From an uncultured Eubacteriales bacterium (lineage in GTDB: Bacteria; Bacillota; Clostridia; Lachnospirales; Lachnospiraceae), in the NCBI GenBank assembly GCA_900313855.1, contig OMSZ01000057.1, positions 1-5,787 of the forward strand: DNA of 5,787 nucleotides, read 5' to 3'. How positions within the stretch are numbered: the stretch's first letter is position 1; every line of letters starts with the position of its first letter. Below the pieces are notes generated by a model, which ran no database searches, was not told the DNA's origin, and was given only the letters and a program-made list of their open reading frames with translations. Shown piece by piece: positions 1-5,557 of the stretch. The translations under genes were made by a program, and so were the position numbers.

Positions 1-18
1 ACAAGTGGGGATAATATA

Positions 19-672
19 ATGAAACAGTTTACATTTAACTCGATCAAAGAAAAAATTAATACATGGATTGAAACAGATTCAATTCTTCCTGAGGACATTC
101 CCTCTATAGAATTATATATGGATCAGGTAACAACCTTTATGGATACACAATTATCAGGAACGAAGCGCCATAATGATGATAAGATCCTTACCAAGACAAT
201 GATCAACAATTACTCTAAGAATGAACTGCTTCCGCCATCTGATCGCAAGAAATATTCCAAGGATCATATAATTCTTCTCATATATATTTACTATATGAAG
301 AATTTCCTATCGATCAGCGACATTCAAGCATTATTAAAGCCCATGACGGAGAATCACTTTCATACTGACACGGGCGTTACAATGTCGGATATATATAAGG
401 ATATCTATAACTTAGAATCGCAGTACAAGGTCAAGATGGCTGATAATATAGCAGAGATATGTGAGATAGCAGACAAAGAATTCCCGGAGGATTCCGAGTA
501 TCTGAAGACCTTTGCGATGGTTTCCATGTTATCTTATGACATATATGCCAAGAAACAGCTTATAGAACGGCTTCTTGATTCTGTTGCCGAACCAAAGCCC
601 GGCAAGGCAGAGCTTAAAGAGGCAAAAGAGGCCGCCAAAAGAAAAGAAAAAGCAGCAAGGAAGACCAGTTAA
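19..672 (+). CDS. DUF1836 family MerR-like putative regulator
   Basis: This 217-residue protein matches the DUF1836 family as I remember it. The core is at about residues 56-107: ILTKTMINNY, then LLPPSDRKKYS, then a hydrophobic helix and FLSISDIQALL. That layout resembles the winged helix-turn-helix of MerR proteins (helix, 'xLLPP' wing, second helix with 'S..DI..LL'), so DNA binding is inferred. No MerR-type effector domain or metal-binding cysteines are seen, and the regulated genes are unknown. Residues 193-217 form a Lys/Ala/Glu-rich charged tail that is probably disordered. The ATG at 19 is preceded by a GGGGAT ribosome binding site at 7-12, about 6 bases away; any promoter lies left of the window. 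It is the only plus-strand gene and converges on the yerC-like gene. Family assignment is confident; function is not known. Confidence 0.88.
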   Translation: MKQFTFNSIKEKINTWIETDSILPEDIPSIELYMDQVTTFMDTQLSGTKRHNDDKILTKTMINNYSKNELLPPSDRKKYSKDHIILLIYIYYMKNFLSISDIQALLKPMTENHFHTDTGVTMSDIYKDIYNLESQYKVKMADNIAEICEIADKEFPEDSEYLKTFAMVSMLSYDIYAKKQLIERLLDSVAEPKPGKAELKEAKEAAKRKEKAARKTS

Positions 673-690
673 GGTCTTCCTTGTTATTCT
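656..690 (+). terminator. Intrinsic terminator overlapping the DUF1836 stop codon
   Basis: The arms CAAGGAAGACC (656-666) and GGTCTTCCTTG (673-683) pair perfectly over 11 bp around the 6-base loop AGTTAA, followed by TTATTCTTT. The TAA stop (670-672) sits in the loop, so the 5' arm is coding sequence. Read on the minus strand, the same stem is followed five bases later by TTTTTCTTTTCTTTT. It could therefore also stop transcription coming from the convergent yerC-like gene, about 100 bases past that gene's stop. Confidence 0.85.
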
Positions 691-786
691 TTACGTATGT
701 TTTTTACTGTTGAAGCTTCTTCTTTTTACTTTTTATTCGTTGCTAATATCTGATCCTTTGCTCCAATTATCTGCTGCTGATCATAA

Positions 787-1089
787 CTATTCTTTTTTGT
801 TCTTCATTCTTCCAAATACTATCTCGTAACCCGTTCCGCCATCACCATAATTAAGCGATCTGTTAACTCGTGATATAGTCGCAGTAGATGCACCTGTCTC
901 TTCAGCCACCTCAAGATAGGTATGTCCGTCAGTGAGCATCTTCGCCACCTCAAATCGCTGTGAGAGCGTCAACAGCTCGTTGACCGTACAAACATCCTCA
1001 AAGAATGCAAAGCACTCCTCCTCAGTCTGTAATGTAAGTATCGCCTCAAACATCTCTTTGACCGCTTTGGTTCTAACATCTTTTCCCAT
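787..1089 (-). CDS. yerC: YerC/YecD-family TrpR-like HTH protein
   Basis: This 100-residue protein belongs to the YerC/YecD group of TrpR-related DNA-binding proteins. The family pattern is clear: LTLQTEEECFAFFEDVCTVN at residues 18-37, LSQRFEVAKML at 42-52, and the helix-turn-helix TYLEVAEETGASTATISRV at about 57-75, then NRSLNYG. Trp repressor uses the same fold, but these proteins generally lack a proven ligand or regulon, so the role is inferred only as DNA binding. The reading frame opens at 1119. I chose the third methionine (MGKDVRTKAV) because it has a GGAG site 10 bases upstream and gives the family's usual length; the ATG at 1119 has no such site. Only 40 bases, with no hairpin, separate it from the amylase stop, so the two are probably co-transcribed. 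Confidence 0.88.
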   Translation of the reverse strand: MGKDVRTKAVKEMFEAILTLQTEEECFAFFEDVCTVNELLTLSQRFEVAKMLTDGHTYLEVAEETGASTATISRVNRSLNYGDGGTGYEIVFGRMKNKKE

Positions 1090-1099
1090 AATAGTCATT

Positions 1100-1103
1100 C
1101 TCC
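1100..1103 (-). promoter_or_regulatory. RBS that sets the yerC start
   Basis: GGAG on the minus strand lies 10 bases before the ATG at 1089. The other in-frame ATGs are poorly served: the one at 1098 is only 2 bases from this site, and the one at 1119 lies upstream of it. Confidence 0.6.
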
Positions 1104-1129
1104 ATATCTTATAATTCATATAATAATGA

Positions 1130-2587
1130 TCACAGCTTTACATCCTCACAGATCCAGACAGATACAGTCTCACGATTAACGTAGAAATCTCCGCATCCAT
1201 CATCACCGATCTTAATATTATACTTAGCATTCCCCAGCACATCTTTGAAGAATTTACCGGCAAATTTATGACCTACATACATATGCTTGCTTCCGCCTGT
1301 GCTGTCTGACATTATAACGGCAATGCCTGAATCCTTATGCTCTTCATCGCCCTCTCTTGTCCAACCGATCACATTATAATCATCGAAATAATCATGCTGC
1401 TCACCGTAAGCAAGACGTTTCCTGATCTTCATCATCTTATTGAGCATGGTTTTCTTAGATGAGATATCGTCATGAGGAATACCATAATAGTCCCCATAGA
1501 ACACACATGGATATCCGTCCTGACGAAGCAGTGTGATCGCATAGGCATGAGGCTTAAACCAGTCCTCAACCCATGATTCAAGTGCCTGTCCGGGCTGGGT
1601 ATCATGGTTGTCCACAAATGTTACCGCCTGCATAGGATGTCTTGCAACCAGCGTATCATTCAATATCGTTGACATATTATAATCACCGTGCGCCTTAGAA
1701 GCATCATGAAAATGCAGATGCAGCGGAACGTCAAACAGTGACATCTCATAATTGACATTCTGAAGATATCTGTCAAGATGATTAACATCATAGTGCCAGT
1801 ATTCACCGACAGCAAAAAGATCCTTTCCCGAAGTCTCACGCATTACAGGAAGCCAGTCCTTGTAAAAATAAAAGCCTATATGCTTTACAGCGTCTAATCT
1901 AAGTCCGTTGACGCCGGTCATCTTAAGGTACCATTTACCCCAACGGTATAATTCATCTCTAACCTCCGGGTTCTCAAAATCAAGATCCGCGCCCATCAGA
2001 TAATCGTAATTGCCATTCTCATCATCGACTGCCTCTTCCCAAGATTTACCCGAAAAACGATATATCGCGTTCTTTGTCTCCTCCTGATCCCAGTCAATAC
2101 CATCAAAATGAGTCCAGTTCCATGTGAAATCAGAATACTTTCCTTTTCTTCCCGGGAAGTTGAACTTAGTCCAGCCACAGATAGTCTTCTCCTCACCTAC
2201 CATCTGATTTCTGCTGTTGGCATTGAATTCCTCAGCCTGTATGATCTCAGTCTCATCTGCACCGATCTTATGATTTAAGACAATGTCCGCATATATATCT
2301 ATTCCCTTCTTCTGAACGGAACGGATCATATCGATATATTCCTTCTTAGTACCATACTTAGTAGGTACGCTGCCCTTCTGATTAAATTCTCCAAGATCGT
2401 AAAGATCATATACGCCATATCCGACATCCTTGTCTCCTCCGGCTCCCTTATACGCCGGCGGCATCCAAAGCGCGCTAACGCCTAACGTCTTTAACTTAGA
2501 CGCATCCTCCATAGCCTGTTTCCAAAGACTGTGATCCTCCGGCATGTACCATTCAAAATACTGCATCATCAATCCATTGTTGCTCAT
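1130..2587 (-). CDS. Cytoplasmic GH13 alpha-amylase
   Basis: This 485-residue glycoside hydrolase family 13 alpha-amylase (EC 3.2.1.1) should cut internal alpha-1,4 bonds in starch, glycogen or maltodextrins. All four conserved GH13 regions are present: DIVLNH (101-106), GLRLDAVKH (228-236) with nucleophile D232, VGEYW (260-264) with acid/base E262, and FVDNHD (324-329) with D329. Spacing and flanks (NGLMMQYFEWYMPED at the N-terminus, DNHDTQPGQALESWV) closely follow liquefying Bacillus amylases, whose catalytic residues lie at nearly the same numbers. ADLDFENPEV (200-209) fits the calcium-binding part of domain B. There is no signal peptide, so an intracellular enzyme is inferred, acting on stored glycogen or imported oligosaccharides. 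The frame opens 24 codons earlier at 2659, but that ATG lies upstream of the predicted transcription start; the ATG at 2587 has a strong GGGGAGG site. The yerC-like gene follows after 40 bases. Confidence 0.96.
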   Translation of the reverse strand: MSNNGLMMQYFEWYMPEDHSLWKQAMEDASKLKTLGVSALWMPPAYKGAGGDKDVGYGVYDLYDLGEFNQKGSVPTKYGTKKEYIDMIRSVQKKGIDIYADIVLNHKIGADETEIIQAEEFNANSRNQMVGEEKTICGWTKFNFPGRKGKYSDFTWNWTHFDGIDWDQEETKNAIYRFSGKSWEEAVDDENGNYDYLMGADLDFENPEVRDELYRWGKWYLKMTGVNGLRLDAVKHIGFYFYKDWLPVMRETSGKDLFAVGEYWHYDVNHLDRYLQNVNYEMSLFDVPLHLHFHDASKAHGDYNMSTILNDTLVARHPMQAVTFVDNHDTQPGQALESWVEDWFKPHAYAITLLRQDGYPCVFYGDYYGIPHDDISSKKTMLNKMMKIRKRLAYGEQHDYFDDYNVIGWTREGDEEHKDSGIAVIMSDSTGGSKHMYVGHKFAGKFFKDVLGNAKYNIKIGDDGCGDFYVNRETVSVWICEDVKL

Positions 2588-2597
2588 CTTAAATGTT

Positions 2598-2604
2598 CCT
2601 CCCC
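2598..2604 (-). promoter_or_regulatory. Strong RBS that sets the amylase start
   Basis: GGGGAGG on the minus strand is 10 bases before the ATG at 2587. It decides between this start and the 24-codon longer reading frame. Confidence 0.8.
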
Positions 2605-2649
2605 AATAGTATTTATATAAAGTATTTGTTTCACAATTTGATGTGTTAA

Positions 2650-2678
2650 AGTATACCAAAAATTCATCAAAACTTCAA
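2650..2678 (-). promoter_or_regulatory. Sigma-A-type promoter for the amylase
   Basis: On the minus strand, a -35 box TTGAAG (2678-2673) is followed by exactly 17 bases and a -10 box TATACT (2655-2650). The -10 is preceded by TGG, giving an extended TGnTATACT. Transcription should start near 2643, giving a leader of about 56 bases before the amylase ATG. I saw no convincing catabolite-repression (cre) operator in the leader. Confidence 0.72.
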
Positions 2679-2688
2679 GACCATGTTT

Positions 2689-2725
2689 ATTCTTCATCGC
2701 GTGCCTTAAGCACACGACGAAGAAT
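2689..2725 (-). terminator. Hairpin at the 3' end of the cotJ operon (no U-tract)
   Basis: Nine bases past the cotJC stop, arms at 2725-2710 and 2704-2689 form a continuous 16-bp stem around the loop TTAAG in the minus-strand transcript, counting two G-U pairs. In a plus-strand transcript those two positions become A-C mismatches, so the structure favours the minus-strand RNA. The bases after it (AAACATGG) contain no U-run. It may therefore be an mRNA 3'-end stabiliser or a weak terminator rather than a standard intrinsic one. The amylase -35 box begins about 10 bases downstream. Confidence 0.4.
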
Positions 2726-2734
2726 GAAAAACTA

Positions 2735-3349
2735 TCAGATGCACGTTGCGCCCTTGTCAAATGAAGGGTTAAATGCATAGAAATTGTCAGAGTTGAGATT
2801 ATCCTGTATCATGCGAAGGCTCTCGCCAAACCTCTGATAATGAACCATTTCTCTTGCCCTTAAGAACTTGATGGCTTCATACACATCCGGCTCATCCTTA
2901 CAAAGACGAAGAATATTGTCATAGGTAAGTCTTGCCTTCTGCTCTGCCGCAAGATCCTCATGAAGATCTGCGATCGGATCACCTGTCGACTGAATTGTTG
3001 CCGCGCTGAACGGCACTCCTGCAGCAGCCTGAGGATAAATGCCCGTAGTGTGATCCACATAGTACTGATAGAAGCCTGATTTCTCAATTTCATCCATGGT
3101 TAAATTCTTGGTAAGCTGAGTGATAATGGTTGATACCATCTCCTCATGTCCAAGCTCCTCAGTACCTATATCCGTGAGTAATCCTGCCACTCTTTTATCA
3201 GGCATAGCATATCTTTGTGAAAGATATCTTGTAGCAGCGCCTTTTTCACCATCCGGTCCGCCAAGCTGACTCATTATAGCCGTGGCAAGTGCTGCGTTAG
3301 TTGTCTTGATATTAACCGGAAATTCCAGCATTTTAATATAACTCCACAT
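2735..3349 (-). CDS. cotJC: Spore coat protein CotJC, manganese catalase-like
   Basis: This 204-residue CotJC protein belongs to the manganese catalase family, a ferritin-like four-helix bundle with a dinuclear manganese site that breaks down hydrogen peroxide. The N-terminus MWSYIKMLEFPV and the stretch LLTDIGTEELGHEEM are characteristic. Candidate metal ligands, judged by comparison with Lactobacillus manganese catalase, are E35 (in GGPDGEKGAATRYL), E65 and H68 (in TEELGHEEM), E135 (in LAAEQKAR) and H170 (in REMVHYQRF). These are all present, so the site looks intact; catalytic activity is inferred. The ATG at 3349 overlaps the cotJB stop by one base (TAATG), which implies translational coupling. 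It is the last gene of cotJABC, whose products form part of the inner spore coat in Bacillus subtilis. Confidence 0.96.
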   Translation of the reverse strand: MWSYIKMLEFPVNIKTTNAALATAIMSQLGGPDGEKGAATRYLSQRYAMPDKRVAGLLTDIGTEELGHEEMVSTIITQLTKNLTMDEIEKSGFYQYYVDHTTGIYPQAAAGVPFSAATIQSTGDPIADLHEDLAAEQKARLTYDNILRLCKDEPDVYEAIKFLRAREMVHYQRFGESLRMIQDNLNSDNFYAFNPSFDKGATCI

Positions 3350-3612
3350 TAACAGTCACATCCTTTCTGCCATGGCCATGGGGTCTCTACCCAGCTCCAG
3401 CTGTCCTCATTTTCTACTCCATAAATAGTTATAGGCTCAAATCTTCTCTCGTATATTTCAACAGCCCGCTTTAACATATCGCTGTAATCCTGATATGCCG
3501 AAAGACCACAGGGACAATTCGGATGAGTGTCAAGATAAAGCCCCAGTTCTATAAGCGTGAAGTTGGTGCTCTGTATCAGATTCATCAGATCATTTTTACA
3601 CATTTTTTCCAT
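3349..3612 (-). CDS. cotJB: Spore coat protein CotJB
   Basis: This 87-residue protein matches the CotJB family in length and pattern: LIQSTNFTLIELGLYLDTHPNCP at about residues 12-34, then the C-terminal WSWVETPWPWQKGCDC, rich in tryptophan and proline. The molecular role is undefined beyond being a coat component made together with CotJA and CotJC. It starts one base after the cotJA stop (TGA-T-ATG), with a weak GAGGTG site inside the end of cotJA. Its stop overlaps the cotJC start. Gene order and coupling agree with the cotJ operons of Bacillus and clostridia. Confidence 0.94.
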   Translation of the reverse strand: MEKMCKNDLMNLIQSTNFTLIELGLYLDTHPNCPCGLSAYQDYSDMLKRAVEIYERRFEPITIYGVENEDSWSWVETPWPWQKGCDC

Positions 3613-3613
3613 A

Positions 3614-4270
3614 TCAGCACCTCGTTCCGCAGAATATATAATTAAGATCTTTAAATATAGTTCCCTCTTTCAGCCCGCATTCAGGATCATATACATCACC
3701 CCACTGCTGCCATGGTACATAGGCCATTACAGGAGGAAATGCATCTCCCAATCTGTACATGGGATCATTCATGCGACAGCCTGTCATTGTCTGACCCTCG
3801 CATCCTACTGTCATGCTGTTTCCATAAGAATCCTGAATTGTACGGTTACTCAAATTCCAGTCTGAATGAAGATCTGCGGGATCACTGTAGCTGTTTGAAC
3901 GCATACCGTCTGATGGACGCCAGCCTGCCGGCAGACCGTTACTGCAGGACTCACAGGGTCTTGCTCCACAAGGTCTGTCACCGCAACTATTAACCGGTGG
4001 TCTCATTCCCCCGGGTCTTACATTTCCGGGTCTTCTCCCGGGATACATTCCGGGTCTCATTCCTTGCGGTCTCATTCCACAGGGACGGCCTCCACAATTT
4101 CCCATAGGCGGACGCATTGCATCCGGACGGTTGCAGGGACGCATTCCTGCTCCACACTGACGCATACCGTCGGAATCATTTCCATCACAGGCATTGCAGC
4201 TTTCAGCTTTAAGCTCTGACTGTGCTTCCACCTGAGCCTTGAATTGATCGTTTTCACAATTTGCTTCCAC
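3614..4270 (-). CDS. cotJA: CotJA-domain spore coat protein with Cys/Arg/Pro-rich N-terminal extension
   Basis: The C-terminal 50 residues (about 167-218) are a recognisable CotJA domain: YRLGDAFPPVMAYVPWQQW, then VYDPECGLKEGTIFKDL. CotJA proteins I know are only about 70-100 residues, whereas this one has 218. The extra N-terminus holds an acidic start (1-35), then a low-complexity segment (43-119) with twelve x-R-P triplets, five of them MRP, and many glycines and cysteines, then a Ser/Asn/Asp-rich linker. The whole protein has 16 cysteines. No signal peptide or membrane segment is seen. The start is GTG at 4270, supported by AAGGAG (4283-4278) 7 bases away. The extension and CotJA domain share one open frame, so the fusion looks genuine. 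A role in disulfide cross-linking of the coat is inference only. Confidence 0.9.
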   Translation of the reverse strand: MEANCENDQFKAQVEAQSELKAESCNACDGNDSDGMRQCGAGMRPCNRPDAMRPPMGNCGGRPCGMRPQGMRPGMYPGRRPGNVRPGGMRPPVNSCGDRPCGARPCESCSNGLPAGWRPSDGMRSNSYSDPADLHSDWNLSNRTIQDSYGNSMTVGCEGQTMTGCRMNDPMYRLGDAFPPVMAYVPWQQWGDVYDPECGLKEGTIFKDLNYIFCGTRC

Positions 4271-4277
4271 AAGTGTT

Positions 4278-4283
4278 CTCCTT
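4278..4283 (-). promoter_or_regulatory. RBS for the cotJA GTG start
   Basis: AAGGAG on the minus strand, 7 bases before the GTG at 4270, supports a non-ATG start. It also shows that the N-terminal extension is translated from its beginning. Confidence 0.75.
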
Positions 4284-4297
4284 ATTTTTTTATAATA

Positions 4298-4326
4298 TAT
4301 AATATGCCGAAGCTGTCATATTTGTG
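4298..4326 (-). promoter_or_regulatory. Sporulation-type (sigma-K/sigma-E-like) promoter for cotJABC
   Basis: On the minus strand, CACA (4326-4323), 16 bases, then CATATTATA (4306-4298) fits the sigma-K pattern of mAC at -35 and CATAnnnTA at -10. The -10 also resembles the sigma-E form; the Bacillus subtilis cotJ operon is known to depend on sigma-E. A start near 4290 would leave a leader of about 20 bases that contains the AAGGAG site. Position and spacing are good; which of the two sigma factors is used cannot be decided. Confidence 0.6.
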
Positions 4327-4341
4327 ATAGCTCCGGCATAT
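4302..4341 (-). terminator. Imperfect 17-bp hairpin between the lipoprotein gene and cotJA
   Basis: The arms at 4341-4325 and 4318-4302 pair over 17 positions with one mismatch and one G-U pair on either strand, around a 6-base loop. On the minus strand it lies about 50 bases after the lipoprotein gene's stop and is followed by an A/T run (TATTATATATTATA), not a clean U-tract. It may end that transcript. The predicted cotJ -35 lies in its loop and 5' arm, and the -10 overlaps the base of its 3' arm. Confidence 0.45.
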
Positions 4342-4389
4342 AATTTCAGATGGGGATAACATCCCGGCAAAGCGCAGATGGGAAAATGG

Positions 4390-5403
4390 TCATTTTTGTT
4401 TTACTTCCTGGGCAAATTCCGTATCAACAAGCTTATCATAAGGAACCCTGTTAGAAAGTTCACCCGCATCCATAAGAATATTCTGAAGAAGATCAAAGCT
4501 GCTCTCCTCAAATACAAGATTATCCTTCCATGTATCCTGCTCATAATATCTCGTTACTATAGTTTCAATGGTCTTGACATCAGTTTCCTCAAACTGTGGT
4601 GCTATTACCTCAGCAATCTCCGCAGGCGTATGAGAATTGACATACTCCATACCCTTCTGGAGCGCTTTGGTAAACTTCTTTATCGTATCCTTGTTATCCG
4701 CAAGATAGGATTTTCTTGTGCAGTATGAGGTATACGGCACATATCCCGAATCAACACCAAGCGATGCAACTACATAACCCTCTCCGGATGCTTCAAGCGC
4801 AGTTGCCGCCGGTTCAAATTCAACCGAATAATCTCCCTGACCACCGGAAAATGCTGCTGCGGTGCTGCCAAAATCAATGCTCTGGTTAATGTTAACATCT
4901 GCCATCGGATCCAGATTATTCTTCTTTAAAATGTACTCAAATACCATCTCCGGCATTCCGCCCTTACGGCCTCCGATAACCTCTTTACCCTTTAACATAT
5001 CCCAGGAGAAATCATCAATAGGTTTTCTCGCAACCAGAAAATTACCGGCTCTTTGTGTCAACTGAGCGAAATTAACGGCATAATCAGATGCGCCTTCACT
5101 ATAAAGATATATTGAAGCTTCCGCACCCATAAATCCGATATCCGCCTCTCCGGATACAAGAGCAGACATGGTCTTGTCAGCTCCAAAACCGGTTACCAGC
5201 TCAAGATCGATCCCCTCCTCTGCAAAATAACCTTTTTCAATAGCGACATACTGAGGCGCATAGAATATAGAATGCGCCACCTCATTAAGAGTTACATGGG
5301 TAAGACCGTTTTCCTTACTGCCGCAGCCGCAAAGTGCGGCTGCCATCATAAGCATGGCAGAAGAACCGGCCAAAATACGTTTAATTAGCTTAGTTTTTCG
5401 CAT
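4390..5403 (-). CDS. ABC transporter substrate-binding lipoprotein, SsuA/NMT1-like
   Basis: This 337-residue protein is an extracytoplasmic solute-binding lipoprotein of the SsuA/TauA/NMT1 class. The signal peptide has a basic start (RKTKLIKR), a hydrophobic core and the lipobox LCGC, with C27 as the lipidated cysteine. The mature protein shows the class pattern: VAHSIFYAPQYVAIEKGYFAEEGI (42-65), LVSGEADIGFMG (82-93), LKGKEVIGGRKGGMPEM (137-153) and an effector-lobe motif DYSVEFEPAA (191-200). Relatives bind sulfonates, nitrate or thiamine precursors; the ligand here cannot be read from sequence. No permease or ATPase gene is adjacent: cotJA follows and degV precedes, so its transporter must be elsewhere. 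The ATG at 5403 has GGGAG 7 bases upstream, inside a hairpin that could hide it. An intact coding region is supported throughout. Confidence 0.92.
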   Translation of the reverse strand: MRKTKLIKRILAGSSAMLMMAAALCGCGSKENGLTHVTLNEVAHSIFYAPQYVAIEKGYFAEEGIDLELVTGFGADKTMSALVSGEADIGFMGAEASIYLYSEGASDYAVNFAQLTQRAGNFLVARKPIDDFSWDMLKGKEVIGGRKGGMPEMVFEYILKKNNLDPMADVNINQSIDFGSTAAAFSGGQGDYSVEFEPAATALEASGEGYVVASLGVDSGYVPYTSYCTRKSYLADNKDTIKKFTKALQKGMEYVNSHTPAEIAEVIAPQFEETDVKTIETIVTRYYEQDTWKDNLVFEESSFDLLQNILMDAGELSNRVPYDKLVDTEFAQEVKQK

Positions 5404-5449
5404 AAAAAAACTCCCTGACTTTTTGTAGTATTATATTCAGTCAGGGAGT
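5404..5449 (-). terminator. Terminator/attenuator hairpin directly before the lipoprotein start
   Basis: On the minus strand, ACTCCCTGACT (5449-5439), an 18-base loop and AGTCAGGGAGT (5420-5410) pair perfectly over 11 bp, and a run of seven T (5410-5404, the first closing the stem) leads straight into the ATG at 5403. This is the form of an intrinsic terminator for the degV transcript. The 3' arm also contains the GGGAG ribosome binding site of the lipoprotein gene, so the folded form would both end transcription and block translation. No T-run follows it on the plus strand. Confidence 0.75.
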
Positions 5450-5460
5450 AAATAGTTCAA
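5430..5460 (-). promoter_or_regulatory. Possible lipoprotein promoter with its -10 in the terminator loop
   Basis: A perfect TATAAT (5435-5430) sits in the hairpin loop on the minus strand, with TTGAAC (5460-5455) upstream. The 19-base spacing is longer than the ideal 17, so confidence is moderate. Transcription would begin near 5423, after the 5' arm, leaving a leader that cannot form the hairpin but keeps the ribosome binding site. Confidence 0.45.
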
Positions 5461-5476
5461 AATATGTTTATAATAT

Positions 5477-5557
5477 TCATCAGTTTTTGACATTTATCAA
5501 TTTCCGACACCTATCAGCTTTGACATCAACTTTTTGTCATTCATTAATCTTTGACAT
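5477..5557 (-). repeat. Five degenerate ~17-bp tandem repeats
   Basis: On the minus strand five adjoining units read: ATGTCAAAGATTAATGA (5557-5541), ATGACAAAAAGTTG (5540-5527), ATGTCAAAGCTGATAG (5526-5511), GTGTCGGAAATTGATAA (5510-5494) and ATGTCAAAAACTGATGA (5493-5477). The consensus is about ATGTCAAAAAYTGATRA, with unit lengths of 17, 14, 16, 17 and 17. The first unit includes the last codons and the stop of degV; the other four fill most of the gap up to the hairpin before the lipoprotein gene. Confidence 0.7.

Noticed and set aside
575..829. Plus-strand 84-residue frame overlapping the end of the DUF1836 gene
   Set aside because: It runs through the terminator, its composition is low-complexity, and no convincing ribosome binding site precedes it.
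1090..1119. Longer start for the yerC-like protein
   Set aside because: No ribosome binding site stands before the ATG at 1119; GGAG is placed for the ATG at 1089, which also matches the family's length.
2605..2649. Catabolite-repression operator in the amylase leader
   Set aside because: There is no good match to the cre consensus; only a short CACA/TGTG inverted pair is visible, which is too weak to call.
2588..2659. 24-residue N-terminal extension of the amylase as coding sequence or signal peptide
   Set aside because: The upstream ATG lies before the predicted transcription start, has no ribosome binding site, and the residues do not form a signal peptide. GGGGAGG supports the ATG at 2587.
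4378..4728. Plus-strand reading frame opposite the lipoprotein gene
   Set aside because: It is a shadow frame within a well-supported gene and shows no family motif. Similar frames opposite or beside cotJA, cotJC and the amylase were dismissed for the same reason.
5404..5543. Known riboswitch before the lipoprotein gene
   Set aside because: The spacer is mostly tandem repeat and one simple hairpin; I recognise no conserved aptamer core such as TPP, SAM or cobalamin.
5477..5557. CRISPR array
   Set aside because: The units are 14-17 bp, degenerate and directly adjoining, with no unique spacers and no cas genes nearby.
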